Assembly (NCBI RefSeq): GCF_013608025.1
Contig: NZ_VDLV01000055.1
Location: 86,884-150,883, forward strand
Source: Pseudomonas brassicacearum subsp. neoaurantiaca
GTDB taxonomy: Bacteria; Pseudomonadota; Gammaproteobacteria; Pseudomonadales; Pseudomonadaceae
Direction of reading: 5' to 3'
Length of the DNA: 64,000 nt
In this document: positions 43,409 through 54,303 of the stretch, piece after piece
Layout: each line of letters starts with the position of its first letter
Position numbering within the stretch: position 1 is the stretch's first letter
Position numbers and translations under genes: made by a program
Notes under the pieces: generated by a model
The model's input: only the letters and a program-made list of their open reading frames with translations
Databases searched by the model: none
What the model was told of the DNA's origin: nothing

Positions 43409-45346
43409 ATGGGCCAGACTCGTTTTGCCAGTGGGCGTCAATTGGATGTGATCTGCCTGGGACGCCTGGGCGTCGATCTCTACGCGCAGCAAGTCGGCGC
43501 GCGCCTGGAAGATGTTTCAAGCTTCGCCAAGTACCTGGGCGGATCATCGGCCAACATCGCCTTCGGCACGGCTCGCCTGGGGCTTCGGTCGGCAATGCTG
43601 AGCCGGGTCGGCGACGATCACATGGGGCGCTTTCTGGTGGAATCACTGGCGCGTGAAGGGTGTGACGTCAGCGGTATCAAGGTCGATCCTGAGCGACTCA
43701 CCGCCATGGTCCTGCTGGGCATCAAGGATCGCGAGACCTTCCCCTTGGTGTTCTACCGGGAAAACTGCGCCGACATGGCGCTGCGGGCCGAAGACATCGA
43801 CGAAGCCTTCATCGCCTCCAGCAAGGCGCTGCTGATCACCGGCACGCATTTCTCCACCGAAGGCGTCTACAACGCCAGCATCCAGGCGCTGGACCATGCG
43901 CGGAAACACAACGTCAAGTGCGTCCTCGACATCGATTACCGCCCCGTCCTCTGGGGCCTGGCAGGCAAGGCCGATGGCGAGACCCGTTTCGTCGCCGATC
44001 GTAAAGTCAGCCAGCACGTGCAAGGGATCCTGCCGCGTTTCGACCTGATCGTCGGCACTGAAGAAGAATTCCTGATTGCAGGCGGCAGCGAAGATCTATT
44101 GACCGCACTGCGGACGGTGCGCTCGCTGACGACCGCAACCCTGGTGGTCAAGCTCGGCCCGCAAGGGTGCACGGTGATCCATGGTGATATTCCAAGCCGA
44201 TTGGAGGACGGCGCCCTTTACCCTGGCGTGCGGGTCGAAGTCCTGAATGTGTTGGGCGCAGGCGATGCGTTCATGTCGGGTTTTCTCGCCGGCTGGCTGG
44301 AAGACGCCAGCGATGAGCGCTGCTGCCAGTTGGCCAATGCTTGTGGCGGCCTGGTGGTGTCGCGCCATGCGTGCGCCCCGGCGATGCCGACTCGGGCCGA
44401 GCTCGATTATCTGTTCAAGAGCCCGGTGCCCATTACTCGACCGGACCAGGATGCCGTGTTGCAACGGCTGCATCAGGTCAGCGTGCCGCGCAAGGCTTGG
44501 AAACAGCTGTTCATCTTTGCCTTCGATCATCGCTGGCAGTTGGTGGAGCTGGCGCAGAAGGGCGGCCGTGAACTGAGCAGCATCGGCGAACTCAAGCAAT
44601 TGTTTATCCAGGCGGTGGAGCGGGTCGAAGCCGACCTGCAGCGACAGGGCATCGAGGCCGACGTCGGCCTGTTGGCCGATCAGCGTTTCGGCCAGGACTC
44701 CCTCAACGCGGCCACCGGGCGCGGCTGGTGGGTGGCGCGGCCCGTGGAGGTGCAGGGCTCGCGACCGCTGGCGTTCGAGCATGGGCGCTCCATTGGTAGC
44801 AATCTGATCGCCTGGCCGCAGGAACAGATCATCAAATGCCTGGTGCAATTTCACCCCGACGACGAGCCGCTGCTGCGCCTGGAACAGGAGGCGCAGCTGA
44901 TGGGGTTGTACAAGGCGTCCCAGGTCAGCGGCCATGAATTGCTGCTGGAAGTGATCCCGCCGAAGGATCATCCATCGGCCCATCCGGACGTGCTGCTTCG
45001 CGCGCTCAAGCGCCTCTACAACCTGGGTATTTTTCCGGCGTGGTGGAAGATCGAAGCGCAGACGGCCGAGGAGTGGAAACAGCTCGACGAGTTGATCCAG
45101 CAGCGCGACCCGTACTGCCGTGGCGTGGTGCTGCTGGGCCTCAACGCTCCGGCGTCTGCATTGGCCGAAGGCTTCCGCCAGGCCAGTCAAAGCACCACCT
45201 GCCGGGGGTTTGCCGTGGGCCGGACGATCTTCCAGGAACCGAGCCGGGCCTGGATGGCCGGAGAGATCGATGATGAAACGTTGATCCGGGACGTGCAGGG
45301 ACGGTTTGTGGAATTGATCGAGGCGTGGCGTGCTGCACGGGCGTGA
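43409..45346 (+). CDS. iolC: Bifunctional 5-dehydro-2-deoxygluconokinase and aldolase-like protein
   Basis: The N-terminal part (about 1-330) is a PfkB sugar kinase with LGRLGVDLYAQ near 15, GGSSANIAFG near 45 and the catalytic GAGDAFMSGF near 284. It phosphorylates 5-dehydro-2-deoxy-gluconate. The C-terminal part (about 350-640) is a DUF2090 domain (FAFDHRWQL, then PEW-type HPDDEPLL), thought to act as the aldolase that splits the phosphorylated product, usually IolJ. The 645-residue fused form is common in proteobacteria. CAGGAG precedes the ATG. It is the first structural gene of the operon. Confidence 0.94.
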   Translation: MGQTRFASGRQLDVICLGRLGVDLYAQQVGARLEDVSSFAKYLGGSSANIAFGTARLGLRSAMLSRVGDDHMGRFLVESLAREGCDVSGIKVDPERLTAMVLLGIKDRETFPLVFYRENCADMALRAEDIDEAFIASSKALLITGTHFSTEGVYNASIQALDHARKHNVKCVLDIDYRPVLWGLAGKADGETRFVADRKVSQHVQGILPRFDLIVGTEEEFLIAGGSEDLLTALRTVRSLTTATLVVKLGPQGCTVIHGDIPSRLEDGALYPGVRVEVLNVLGAGDAFMSGFLAGWLEDASDERCCQLANACGGLVVSRHACAPAMPTRAELDYLFKSPVPITRPDQDAVLQRLHQVSVPRKAWKQLFIFAFDHRWQLVELAQKGGRELSSIGELKQLFIQAVERVEADLQRQGIEADVGLLADQRFGQDSLNAATGRGWWVARPVEVQGSRPLAFEHGRSIGSNLIAWPQEQIIKCLVQFHPDDEPLLRLEQEAQLMGLYKASQVSGHELLLEVIPPKDHPSAHPDVLLRALKRLYNLGIFPAWWKIEAQTAEEWKQLDELIQQRDPYCRGVVLLGLNAPASALAEGFRQASQSTTCRGFAVGRTIFQEPSRAWMAGEIDDETLIRDVQGRFVELIEAWRAARA

Positions 45347-45360
45347 CGCGATGGGGCTCT

Positions 45361-45491
45361 TGTGGCGAGGGAGCTTGCTCCCGCTGGGCTGCGAAGCAGT
45401 CCCAGGCCAGTCACCTCGATTCGACAGGGAAACCGCGGTCACAGATTTTGCGTCTGCTTCGCAGCCGAGCGGGAGCAAGCTCCCTCGCCAC
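45361..45491. repeat. REP pair, type B, between iolC and iolE
   Basis: Inverted tgtggcgagggagcttgctc copies at the ends with an inner inverted repeat (ctgcgaagcag and ctgcttcgcag). It lies in the 190-base gap inside the inositol operon. Confidence 0.88.
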
Positions 45492-45516
45492 GGGTGATCG
45501 GTTAAATATTAGAGAA

Positions 45517-45524
45517 AACAATAA
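45517..45524 (+). promoter_or_regulatory. Hfq/Crc motif of iolE
   Basis: AACAATAA fits AANAANAA exactly, immediately before the Shine-Dalgarno AAAAGG and 12 to 19 bases from the ATG. Confidence 0.6.
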
Positions 45525-45535
45525 AAGGTGCAGCC

Positions 45536-46429
45536 ATGCCCGCAATCCGAATTGGCATCAACCCGATTTCCTGGAGTAACGACGACCTGCCATCCCTCGG
45601 CGGCGAGACGCCCTTGAGCACGGCGCTGAGCGAAGGCAAGGAAATCGGCTACGAAGGTTTCGAGCTCAACGGCAAGTTCCCCAAGGACGCCAAGGGCGTC
45701 GGCGACGTGTTGCGCCCGTATGACCTGGCGCTGGTGTCTGGCTGGTATTCCAGTCGCTTGGCGCGGCGTTCGGCGGCCGAGGAGATCGACGCCATCGCCA
45801 GCCATGTCGAGCTGTTGGCGCAGAACGGCGCGACGGTGCTGGTCTACGGCGAGGTGGCGGATTCGATCCAGGGCCAGCGCATCCCGCTGATCGAACGCCC
45901 GCGCTTTCATACTGACGAAGCCTGGCAAGCCTACGCCGACAAACTCACCGAGCTGGCGCGCTTCACGCTGTCTCAAGGCGTGCGCCTGGCGTATCACCAC
46001 CACATGGGCGCCTACGTCGAATCGCCTTCGGACATCGACAAGCTGATGGCGCTGACCGGCAGCGAAGTGGGCCTGCTGTTCGACTCGGGCCATTGCTACA
46101 TGGGCGGGGGCGAACCGTTGCAAGTCCTGCGCAAGCACATCGAGCGCATCTGCCATGTGCATTTCAAGGATGTGCGCAAACCGGTGGTGCAATTGGCGCG
46201 CAACAACCTCTGGAGCTTTCCCGACTGCATCATCAACGGCACCTTCACCGTGCCGGGTGATGGCGACATCGATTTCGCCGCGTTGCTCGACGTCCTGCTC
46301 GCCGCCGACTACCACGGCTGGCTCGTGGTGGAAGCCGAGCAGGATCCGGCAGTAGCGCCGAGTTATGTCTACGCCAAAAAGGGCTACGACACCTTGCGTG
46401 CCCTGCTGCAAGAGAGGATGCCGGCATGA
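45536..46429 (+). CDS. iolE: Inosose dehydratase
   Basis: IolE removes water from 2-keto-myo-inositol (scyllo-inosose), giving the dione that IolD hydrolyses. The 297-residue TIM-barrel protein begins MPAIRIGINPISWSNDD, typical of the family. The metal ligands fit HHHMGAYVE (near 157), DSGHCYMGGG (near 184) and HVHFKD (near 207). AAAAGG precedes the start. Its stop overlaps the iolB start by four bases (ATGA). Confidence 0.95.
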   Translation: MPAIRIGINPISWSNDDLPSLGGETPLSTALSEGKEIGYEGFELNGKFPKDAKGVGDVLRPYDLALVSGWYSSRLARRSAAEEIDAIASHVELLAQNGATVLVYGEVADSIQGQRIPLIERPRFHTDEAWQAYADKLTELARFTLSQGVRLAYHHHMGAYVESPSDIDKLMALTGSEVGLLFDSGHCYMGGGEPLQVLRKHIERICHVHFKDVRKPVVQLARNNLWSFPDCIINGTFTVPGDGDIDFAALLDVLLAADYHGWLVVEAEQDPAVAPSYVYAKKGYDTLRALLQERMPA

Positions 46430-47235
46430 GCCTGTTGATCAAGAGCAATCCTGGCGGCCAAAAGCTGGTCGAACTGCCCCATGGCGCGTTGGAGTACGTG
46501 GGATTCGCCGCCTACCGCCTGAGCCTCGGCGAAACCCTTCCCGTGATGGCCGGTGACAAGGAGTTGTGCGTGGTCCTGCTCAGCGGACGCATCGACCTCA
46601 AGGGCGAAGCGCCAGGGCAGGGCGCCTTCAACTGGGACAACCTCGGTGATCGCCAATCGGTGTTCGAGGACAAATCACCCTTCGCGGCTTATCTCCCGCC
46701 CGGCAGCCAGGCCCAGGTCACCGCGCTGAGTGATGTGCAGGTGGCGGTGTGCGCCGCGCCGGGTGCCGCGCAAAGCGAATACGGTCCACGGCTGATCCGC
46801 CCCGACAGCATGAAACGCAGCGTACGCGGCAAGGGCGCCAATACCCGCTACGTCTGCGACATCCTGCCCGACAGCGAGCCGGCGCATTCGCTGCTGGTGG
46901 TGGAAGTGCGCACGCCGTCCGGCCATTCGTCCAGCTACCCGCCCCACAAGCACGACACCGACGACCTGCCGCACCAGAGTTTTCTCGAAGAAACCTATTA
47001 CCACCAGGTCAATCCGTCCCAGGGCTTCGTGTTCCAGCGGGTCTACACCGACGACCGCAGCATCGACCAGGCCATGGCCGTGGAAAACAGCGACCTGGTG
47101 GTGGTGCCCAAGGGATACCACCCGGTCAGCGTGCCCTACGGGTATGAGTCGTATTACCTGAATGTCATGGCCGGCCCGAAGCGCGTCTGGCAGTTCCATA
47201 ACGACCCGCAGCACAGCTGGCTGCTCGACCTCTGA
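46426..47235 (+). CDS. iolB: 5-deoxy-glucuronate isomerase
   Basis: IolB converts 5-deoxy-glucuronate to 5-dehydro-2-deoxy-gluconate. The 269 residues form a double cupin with metal ligands in SYPPHKHDTDD (near 165) and EETYYHQVNPSQGFV (near 190). It is translationally coupled to iolE. The region also carries many open frames on the other strand, which are shadows. GGAT-like sequence before the start is weak, so coupling is important. Confidence 0.95.
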   Translation: MSLLIKSNPGGQKLVELPHGALEYVGFAAYRLSLGETLPVMAGDKELCVVLLSGRIDLKGEAPGQGAFNWDNLGDRQSVFEDKSPFAAYLPPGSQAQVTALSDVQVAVCAAPGAAQSEYGPRLIRPDSMKRSVRGKGANTRYVCDILPDSEPAHSLLVVEVRTPSGHSSSYPPHKHDTDDLPHQSFLEETYYHQVNPSQGFVFQRVYTDDRSIDQAMAVENSDLVVVPKGYHPVSVPYGYESYYLNVMAGPKRVWQFHNDPQHSWLLDL

Positions 47236-47265
47236 ATTCGAACATTCCAACGGAGAACCAGGACA

Positions 47266-48768
<1,503 letters not shown>

Positions 48769-48795
48769 ACTCAATTTCATGAATGCCGGAGGGAG

Positions 48796-48803
48796 AACAA
48801 CAA
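48796..48803 (+). promoter_or_regulatory. Hfq/Crc motif at the iolI-like start
   Basis: AACAACAA fits AANAANAA and its last A is the first base of the ATG. The Shine-Dalgarno GGAGGGAG is just before it. Confidence 0.5.
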
Positions 48804-49624
48804 TGAACCAGCCCCTGCGTTTTGCCTTGAACCGAATGGTTGCCCCACGCCTGTCACTGCCGGCTTTCATCGACTTGGCGCTGGCGTTGAAAACCGATGC
48901 CATCGAGATTCGCAATGATCTGAAAGGTGTCGAGATCGAAGACGGCATGCCACCGGCACGCGTCCGTGAGTTGTGCGAGGCGCGCGGCATCAAGGTGCTG
49001 TCGATCAACGCCTTGTACCCGTTCGATGTGTGGAACGAGGAGCGCCGTGCCCAGGCCGTGCGCCTGGCCGACTACGCCCGTGAGTGCGGCGCCGAAGGGC
49101 TGGTGATGTGCCCGCTCAACGACCGCGCCGACCCGCGCAGCGAGGCCGAACGGGCGACGGGGCTGCGCACCGCCCTCAGTGAACTGGCGCCGATCCTGCG
49201 GGCCTTCGGTATCTACGGTTTCATCGAGCCCCTGGGTTTCGAAGAGTGCTCGCTGCGCCGCAAGCGCGCGGCGGTGGAAGCGATCAAGGCCATCGGCGGG
49301 CTGGATGTGTTCCGCCTGGTGCACGACACCTTCCACCATCATCTGGCCGGCGAGCAGGAATTCTTCCCGGAGCTGACTGGGCTGGTGCACATTTCCGGGG
49401 TCGAGGATGCCCAGGCGCCGTTGGCGACGATTCGGGACGGTCATCGGGTGCTGGTGGGCGAGGGCGATATTCTCGGCAATGCCGCGCAGATTGAAGCGCT
49501 GGTGAATGGAGGTTATGACGGTTACCTGTCCTTCGAACCCTTTGCCGAGAGCGTTCATGAACTGGCCGATATCCGCCAGGCGTTGGGGGCGAGCATGAAC
49601 CATCTGCAAAGCTCACAGGCCTGA
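48803..49624 (+). CDS. IolI-like sugar isomerase/epimerase (TIM barrel)
   Basis: The 273-residue protein belongs to the xylose isomerase-like TIM-barrel family. The start at 48803 has GGAGGGAG upstream; the ATG at 48779 would add eight residues. It has FALNRMVAPRLSLPAF at the N-terminus, IEPLGFEECSLRRK (near 145), HDTFHHHLAG (near 180) and LVHISGVED (near 203). These fit metal ligands of inosose isomerases, which interconvert 2-keto-myo-inositol and 1-keto-D-chiro-inositol. The exact reaction is not proven by sequence. It lies in the operon between iolA and iolD. Confidence 0.85.
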   Translation: MNQPLRFALNRMVAPRLSLPAFIDLALALKTDAIEIRNDLKGVEIEDGMPPARVRELCEARGIKVLSINALYPFDVWNEERRAQAVRLADYARECGAEGLVMCPLNDRADPRSEAERATGLRTALSELAPILRAFGIYGFIEPLGFEECSLRRKRAAVEAIKAIGGLDVFRLVHDTFHHHLAGEQEFFPELTGLVHISGVEDAQAPLATIRDGHRVLVGEGDILGNAAQIEALVNGGYDGYLSFEPFAESVHELADIRQALGASMNHLQSSQA

Positions 49625-49652
49625 CACGATTTCCTGAACGATGGAGAACCCT

Positions 49653-49742
49653 TGTGGGAGCGAGCTTGCTCGCGATAGCGGTGTGTCAGGCAACGATATA
49701 TTGATTGGGCCGCCGCCATCGCGAGCAAGCTCGCTCCCACAC
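49653..49742. repeat. REP pair, type A, T variant
   Basis: Inverted T-form copies with GTGGGAG ends outside, in the 149-base gap between the iolI-like gene and iolD. Spacer shares a ggtcagtcaa-like stretch with the pair at 52779. Confidence 0.9.
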
Positions 49743-49773
49743 TTGACCGAGTTGCGTTTGAAAAGGTGCAAGC

Positions 49774-51705
49774 ATGACCACAACACGACTGACCATGGCC
49801 CAGGCCCTGGTGAAATTCCTCGATAATCAATACGTCGAGGTCGATGGCGTCCAGAGCAAATTCGTCGCCGGGGTGTTTACCATTTTTGGTCACGGTAACG
49901 TGCTGGGCCTGGGCCAGGCGCTGGAGCAGGACTGCGGCGACCTGGTGGTCCATCAGGGCCGCAACGAGCAGGGCATGGCCCATGCCGCCATCGGGTTTGC
50001 CAAGCAACATTTGCGGCGCAAGATCTACGCCTGTACTTCGTCGGTCGGTCCCGGCGCGGCGAACATGTTGACCGCTGCCGCCACCGCGACGGCCAATCGC
50101 ATCCCGCTGCTGCTGTTACCGGGGGATGTCTACGCCAGTCGCCAGCCGGACCCGGTGCTGCAACAGATCGAACAATTCCATGACCTGAGCATCAGCACCA
50201 ACGATGCGTTCAAGGCCGTGAGCAAGTACTGGGATCGCATCAACCGCCCCGAGCAATTGATGACCGCCGCGATCCATGCCATGCGCGTGCTGACCGACCC
50301 GGCCGAAACCGGCGCGGTGACCCTGGCGCTGCCCCAGGACGTGCAGGCCGAGGCCTACGATTACCCGGATTACTTCCTGCAAAAACGCGTGCACCGCATC
50401 GACCGTCGTCCGGCGACCGAAGCGATGCTCGGTGACGCTCTGGCGCTGCTCAAAGGCAAGCGCAAGCCGCTGATCATCTGCGGCGGCGGGGTGAAATATT
50501 CCGGCGCCAACGCCGCGTTGCAAGCCTTCGCCGAGCGCTTCGACATTCCTTTTGCAGAAACCCAGGCGGGGAAAAGCGCCATTGTCTCCAGCCATCCGCT
50601 GAACGTGGGCGGCGTCGGCGAGACCGGTTGCCTGGCGGCGAACCTGTTGGCCAAGGAAGCGGACCTGATCATCGGCATCGGCACCCGCTACAGCGATTTC
50701 ACCACGGCGTCGAAATGGCTGTTCCAGCACCCCGACGTGCAATTCCTCAACCTCAATATCAGCCCGTGCGATGCGCTAAAACTCGACGGCGTGCAACTGC
50801 TGGCCGATGCCCGTTCGGGCCTGGAGGCGCTGGCCGACAAGTTGGCGGATTACCGTGCCGAATGGGGCGGACAGATCGCTGACGCCAAGGCCCAACTCGA
50901 CGCGGAAGTGGACCGGATCTACCAGGCGGATTTCCACACCCAGGACTTCGTCCCGGAAATCAACGACCACATGGACCCGGCGGTATTTCGTGAATTCATC
51001 GAACTCACCGGCTCCTGCCTGACCCAGAGCCGCGTGCTCGGCACGCTCAACCAAACCTTGGCGGACGACGCCATCATCGTCGCCGCCGCCGGCAGCCTGC
51101 CCGGTGATCTGCAGCGCAGTTGGCGCAGCAAGGGCGTGAACACCTACCACGTCGAATATGCCTATTCGTGCATGGGCTACGAGGTCAATGCCGCCCTGGG
51201 CGTGAAACTCGCCGAGCCGGACAAAGAGGTCTACGCGCTGGTGGGCGACGGCTCCTACATGATGCTCCACTCGGAACTCGCGACCTCGATCCAGGAGCGG
51301 CGCAAGATCAATGTGGTGCTGCTGGACAACATGACTTTCGGCTGCATCAACAACCTGCAAATGGAACACGGCATGGACAGCTTCGGCACCGAGTTCCGCT
51401 TCCGCAACCCCGAGACGGGCAAGCTCGACGGCGGCTTCGTGCCGGTGGATTTCGCCATGAGCGCGGCGGCCTACGGCTGCAAGACCTACAAGGTCAAGAC
51501 GCTGGACGAGTTGCACGCGGCATTGGCCGACGCCCGGCGCCAGACGGTCTCGACGCTGATCGACATCAAGGTCCTGCCCAAGACCATGATCCACAAATAC
51601 CTGTCGTGGTGGCGGGTCGGCGTGGCGCAAGTCTCCACCAGCGCCCGCACCGACGCCGTCGCCAAGACCCTCAACGAACGACTGGCCAAGGCCCGTCAAT
51701 ACTGA
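49774..51705 (+). CDS. iolD: 3D-(3,5/4)-trihydroxycyclohexane-1,2-dione hydrolase
   Basis: IolD is a thiamine diphosphate enzyme that opens the ring dione to 5-deoxy-glucuronate. The 643 residues show the catalytic Glu region VVHQGRNEQGMAHAAIGFAK near 55-75, SSVGPGAANMLTAA near 90, and the ThDP-Mg motif GDGSYMMLHSELATS near 490-505 with NMTFGCINNLQ. AAGG precedes the ATG. iolG follows 31 bases on. Confidence 0.96.
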   Translation: MTTTRLTMAQALVKFLDNQYVEVDGVQSKFVAGVFTIFGHGNVLGLGQALEQDCGDLVVHQGRNEQGMAHAAIGFAKQHLRRKIYACTSSVGPGAANMLTAAATATANRIPLLLLPGDVYASRQPDPVLQQIEQFHDLSISTNDAFKAVSKYWDRINRPEQLMTAAIHAMRVLTDPAETGAVTLALPQDVQAEAYDYPDYFLQKRVHRIDRRPATEAMLGDALALLKGKRKPLIICGGGVKYSGANAALQAFAERFDIPFAETQAGKSAIVSSHPLNVGGVGETGCLAANLLAKEADLIIGIGTRYSDFTTASKWLFQHPDVQFLNLNISPCDALKLDGVQLLADARSGLEALADKLADYRAEWGGQIADAKAQLDAEVDRIYQADFHTQDFVPEINDHMDPAVFREFIELTGSCLTQSRVLGTLNQTLADDAIIVAAAGSLPGDLQRSWRSKGVNTYHVEYAYSCMGYEVNAALGVKLAEPDKEVYALVGDGSYMMLHSELATSIQERRKINVVLLDNMTFGCINNLQMEHGMDSFGTEFRFRNPETGKLDGGFVPVDFAMSAAAYGCKTYKVKTLDELHAALADARRQTVSTLIDIKVLPKTMIHKYLSWWRVGVAQVSTSARTDAVAKTLNERLAKARQY

Positions 51706-51736
51706 TTGCGCCAACACCTACATTAAGGAGTTCCAC

Positions 51737-52747
51737 ATGTCTTTGAAGCTGGGCGTCATCGGCACCGGGGCCATCGGCCAGGACCATATCCGTCGTTGCA
51801 GCCAGACCTTGCTTAACAGCCAGGTGGTGGCGGTGACCGACATCAACCTTGCCCAGGCGGCAAAAGTGGTGGCCGACCTGAAACTGACCGCCGAGGTCTA
51901 TCCGGACGGCCACGCGTTGATCAAGGCGCCGGACGTCGAGGCGATCCTTGTCACGTCCTGGGGGCCGAGCCACGAAGAGTTCGTGCTGGCGGCCATCGCG
52001 GCAGGCAAACCGGTGTTCTGCGAGAAACCCCTGGCGGTCACGGCCGAAGGCTGTCGCAAGATCGTCGAAGCCGAAGTGGCCCAGGGCAAGCGCCTGGTAC
52101 AGGTCGGCTTCATGCGGCCTTACGATGAAGGTTATCGCGCGCTCAAATCGGTGATCGACAGCGGCCAGATCGGCGAGCCGTTGATGCTGCACTGCGCCCA
52201 CCGCAACCCGAGCGTGGGCGAAAACTACAAGACCGACATGGCGATCACCGACACGCTGATCCACGAGCTGGACGTGCTGCGCTGGCTGCTGGCCGATGAC
52301 TACGTGTCGGTGCAGGTGGTGTTCCCGCGCAAGAGCAGCAAGGCCCTGGCGCACTTGCGTGATCCGCAGATCGTCCTGCTGGAAACCGCCAAGGGCACGC
52401 GCATCGACGTCGAGGTGTTCGTCAATTGCCAGTACGGTTACGACATCCAATGCGAAGTAGTGGGGGAGACCGGCATTGCCAAGCTGCCGGAACCGTCCCA
52501 GGTGCAACTGCGCAGCGGCGCCAAGCTGTCCAATGCGATCCTGATGGATTGGAAGGACCGCTTCATCGCGGCTTATGACGTCGAGTTGCAGGCCTTCATC
52601 GACGGTGTACGCGCCGGGCAGGTGGGCGGGCCTTCGGCCTGGGATGGTTTTGCCGCGGCGGTGGCGGCGGATGCGTGTATTCAAGCGCAGCAGAGTGGGC
52701 AGATTGTGCGGGTCGAGCTGCCGGAGCGGCCGCGGTTCTACGGCTGA
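51737..52747 (+). CDS. iolG: myo-inositol 2-dehydrogenase
   Basis: IolG oxidises myo-inositol to scyllo-inosose with NAD+, the entry reaction. The 336-residue Gfo/Idh/MocA protein has a Rossmann GTGAIGQDH at residues 8-16, the catalytic Lys in EKPLAVTAEG (near 95) and the DTLIHELDVLRW segment (near 175). Preceded by AAGGAG. Placement right after iolD fits IolG rather than an unrelated dehydrogenase. Confidence 0.93.
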   Translation: MSLKLGVIGTGAIGQDHIRRCSQTLLNSQVVAVTDINLAQAAKVVADLKLTAEVYPDGHALIKAPDVEAILVTSWGPSHEEFVLAAIAAGKPVFCEKPLAVTAEGCRKIVEAEVAQGKRLVQVGFMRPYDEGYRALKSVIDSGQIGEPLMLHCAHRNPSVGENYKTDMAITDTLIHELDVLRWLLADDYVSVQVVFPRKSSKALAHLRDPQIVLLETAKGTRIDVEVFVNCQYGYDIQCEVVGETGIAKLPEPSQVQLRSGAKLSNAILMDWKDRFIAAYDVELQAFIDGVRAGQVGGPSAWDGFAAAVAADACIQAQQSGQIVRVELPERPRFYG

Positions 52748-52778
52748 CCCTATTTCCCCTGTGGCATGCAGTTCAATT

Positions 52779-52868
52779 GTGGGAGCGAGCTTGCTCGCGA
52801 TAGCGGTGGGTCAGTCAACATAATGCAGGCTGATCCACCGCCATCGCGAGCAAGCTCGCTCCCACAGG
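52779..52868. repeat. REP pair, type A, T variant
   Basis: Inverted T-form copies with GTGGGAG ends outside, between iolG and the second dehydrogenase gene. Confidence 0.9.
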
Positions 52869-52902
52869 GGATGGCATGTTCAATGACTGACAAGGAGTTT
52901 TC

Positions 52903-53955
52903 ATGCGAATCGGACTAGTCGGCTACGGCAAAGGCGGGCGGTTTTTTCATGCGCCGCTGATCAGCAGCCTGCCGGGGGCTACGTTCGTCGGCGTAGTGAC
53001 CCGCTCTGCCGAGCGGCGCCAGCAGTTGGCCGGCGATTACCCGGAGGTCCAGGCGTTCGACACCCTCGAACAGTTGGTGGCGGCGGGTGTCGATGCGGTG
53101 GTCGTGTCCACCCCTTTGGACGGTCGCCCGGCCATCGTGATGCAGGCGATCGAACTCGGCGCGGCGGTGGTCAGCGACAAGCCTTTTGCCCTCGACGCCG
53201 CACAGGCCGAAGCGATGGTGCTGGCCGCCGAGCGACGCAACGTGCCGTTGAGCGTCTACCAGAACCGGCGCTGGGATTCGGATTTCCTTACGGTGCGCAA
53301 ATTGCTTGCGTCCGGCGCCCTCGGGCAGGTCATTCGCTTTGAATCCAGCGTCGAGCGTTATTCGCCGACTTCGGTGGGAAAAGGCAGTGGCGGGGGATTC
53401 CTGCGGGATCTAGGCAGCCATCTGGTGGACCAGGCACTGCAATTGTTCGGGCCGGTGACAAGAGTGTATGCAGAGCTCGATTATCGACAGCCGGGCCAGG
53501 CGTTCGATAACGGTTTCTTCATGTCACTGACCCATGTCGGTGGCGTCATTTCCCACTTGAGCGGCAATTGCGTGCAAAACGCTCCACGCCCACGTTTCCG
53601 GGTCAGCGGCAGCGAAGGCTGCTATACCGTCGAAGGCCTCGACGGGCAGGAAGCCCAGGCATTGGCGGGCTTGAGCCCGGCTACCGAAGGCGAACGCTGG
53701 GGCGCCGAGGAGCACCGGCGCTGGGGTTGGTTCGAACACGGCGCAGAGCGCGAACGGGTCGCCTCGGAGCGGGGATGCTGGCTGGAGTTCTATCAGCGCC
53801 TCCAGGCCGCGTTGCAGGGCGACGGCGCTCTGCCGGTGGCGGCCCGCGATGCCTTGGCCACGACGCGTATCCTGGACGCTGCCAGGCAAAGTGCGGAGCA
53901 AGGCGTGGTGGTGTGTTTATCTGCGCCCGTAGGGCATGGAACAAAAAACGAATAA
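52903..53955 (+). CDS. Gfo/Idh/MocA oxidoreductase, IolW-like
   Basis: The 350 residues have a Rossmann GYGKGGRFFHAPLI start, EKPFAL replaced by SDKPFALDA (near 88) and QNRRWDSDF (near 120). This sequence type is near the NADP-dependent scyllo-inositol dehydrogenase IolW and YvaA group, different from IolG. AAGGAG is upstream. It closes the first part of the inositol region and is followed by the operator of the transporter. It may allow scyllo-inositol use, by inference. Confidence 0.82.
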   Translation: MRIGLVGYGKGGRFFHAPLISSLPGATFVGVVTRSAERRQQLAGDYPEVQAFDTLEQLVAAGVDAVVVSTPLDGRPAIVMQAIELGAAVVSDKPFALDAAQAEAMVLAAERRNVPLSVYQNRRWDSDFLTVRKLLASGALGQVIRFESSVERYSPTSVGKGSGGGFLRDLGSHLVDQALQLFGPVTRVYAELDYRQPGQAFDNGFFMSLTHVGGVISHLSGNCVQNAPRPRFRVSGSEGCYTVEGLDGQEAQALAGLSPATEGERWGAEEHRRWGWFEHGAERERVASERGCWLEFYQRLQAALQGDGALPVAARDALATTRILDAARQSAEQGVVVCLSAPVGHGTKNE

Positions 53956-53969
53956 AATTCTAAAATTAG

Positions 53970-53998
53970 TTGATATGGAAAATATTTTCCAATAAAGT
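53970..53998 (+). promoter_or_regulatory. Promoter and IolR operator of the inositol ABC transporter
   Basis: TTGATA (53970-53975) and TAAAGT (53993-53998) are spaced 17 bases. The complete site GGAA-AATATT-TTCC (53977-53990) lies within the spacer, part of a perfect 16-base palindrome TGGAAAATATTTTCCA. The rest of the 348-base gap to the binding-protein gene, 53999-54277, has no other gene I trust. Confidence 0.75.
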
Positions 53999-54277
53999 CG
54001 ATTCCAGGTTACCGACAACCCTGTCCGCGTTTATCCAGGCCTGCCCTGAATGGACGAAGGACGAAACAAAAACAAGAAACACAGCCAGGTACCGTCGATG
54101 AAAACCTTCAACCGCTCTGCGTTTCACCTGTCACCGTCCTTGCGCCTGTCCGCAATCCTTCCCTTGTTTGAATCCCTGTGCATCCAGCGCAAGGGCGCCG
54201 TGGTGTGCTGCATGCCCGGCGCACCGATCGTGCGTTTGCCGCGTTCCTGAAGTCCGTCACGCCTTATCCATAAGACC

Positions 54278-54285
54278 AACAAAAA
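54278..54285 (+). promoter_or_regulatory. Hfq/Crc motif of the binding-protein gene
   Basis: AACAAAAA fits AANAANAA, next to the Shine-Dalgarno GTGGAG and 18 bases before the ATG. Confidence 0.5.
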
Positions 54286-54303
54286 AGTGGAGAAAGAACG
54301 TTC

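Noticed and set aside
54098..54250. Small plus-strand frame with MKTFNRSAFHLSPSLRLSAI
   Set aside because: No Shine-Dalgarno sequence, low-complexity Ser/Leu/Arg composition and placement between the operator and the binding-protein gene. A leader function is possible but I see no support.
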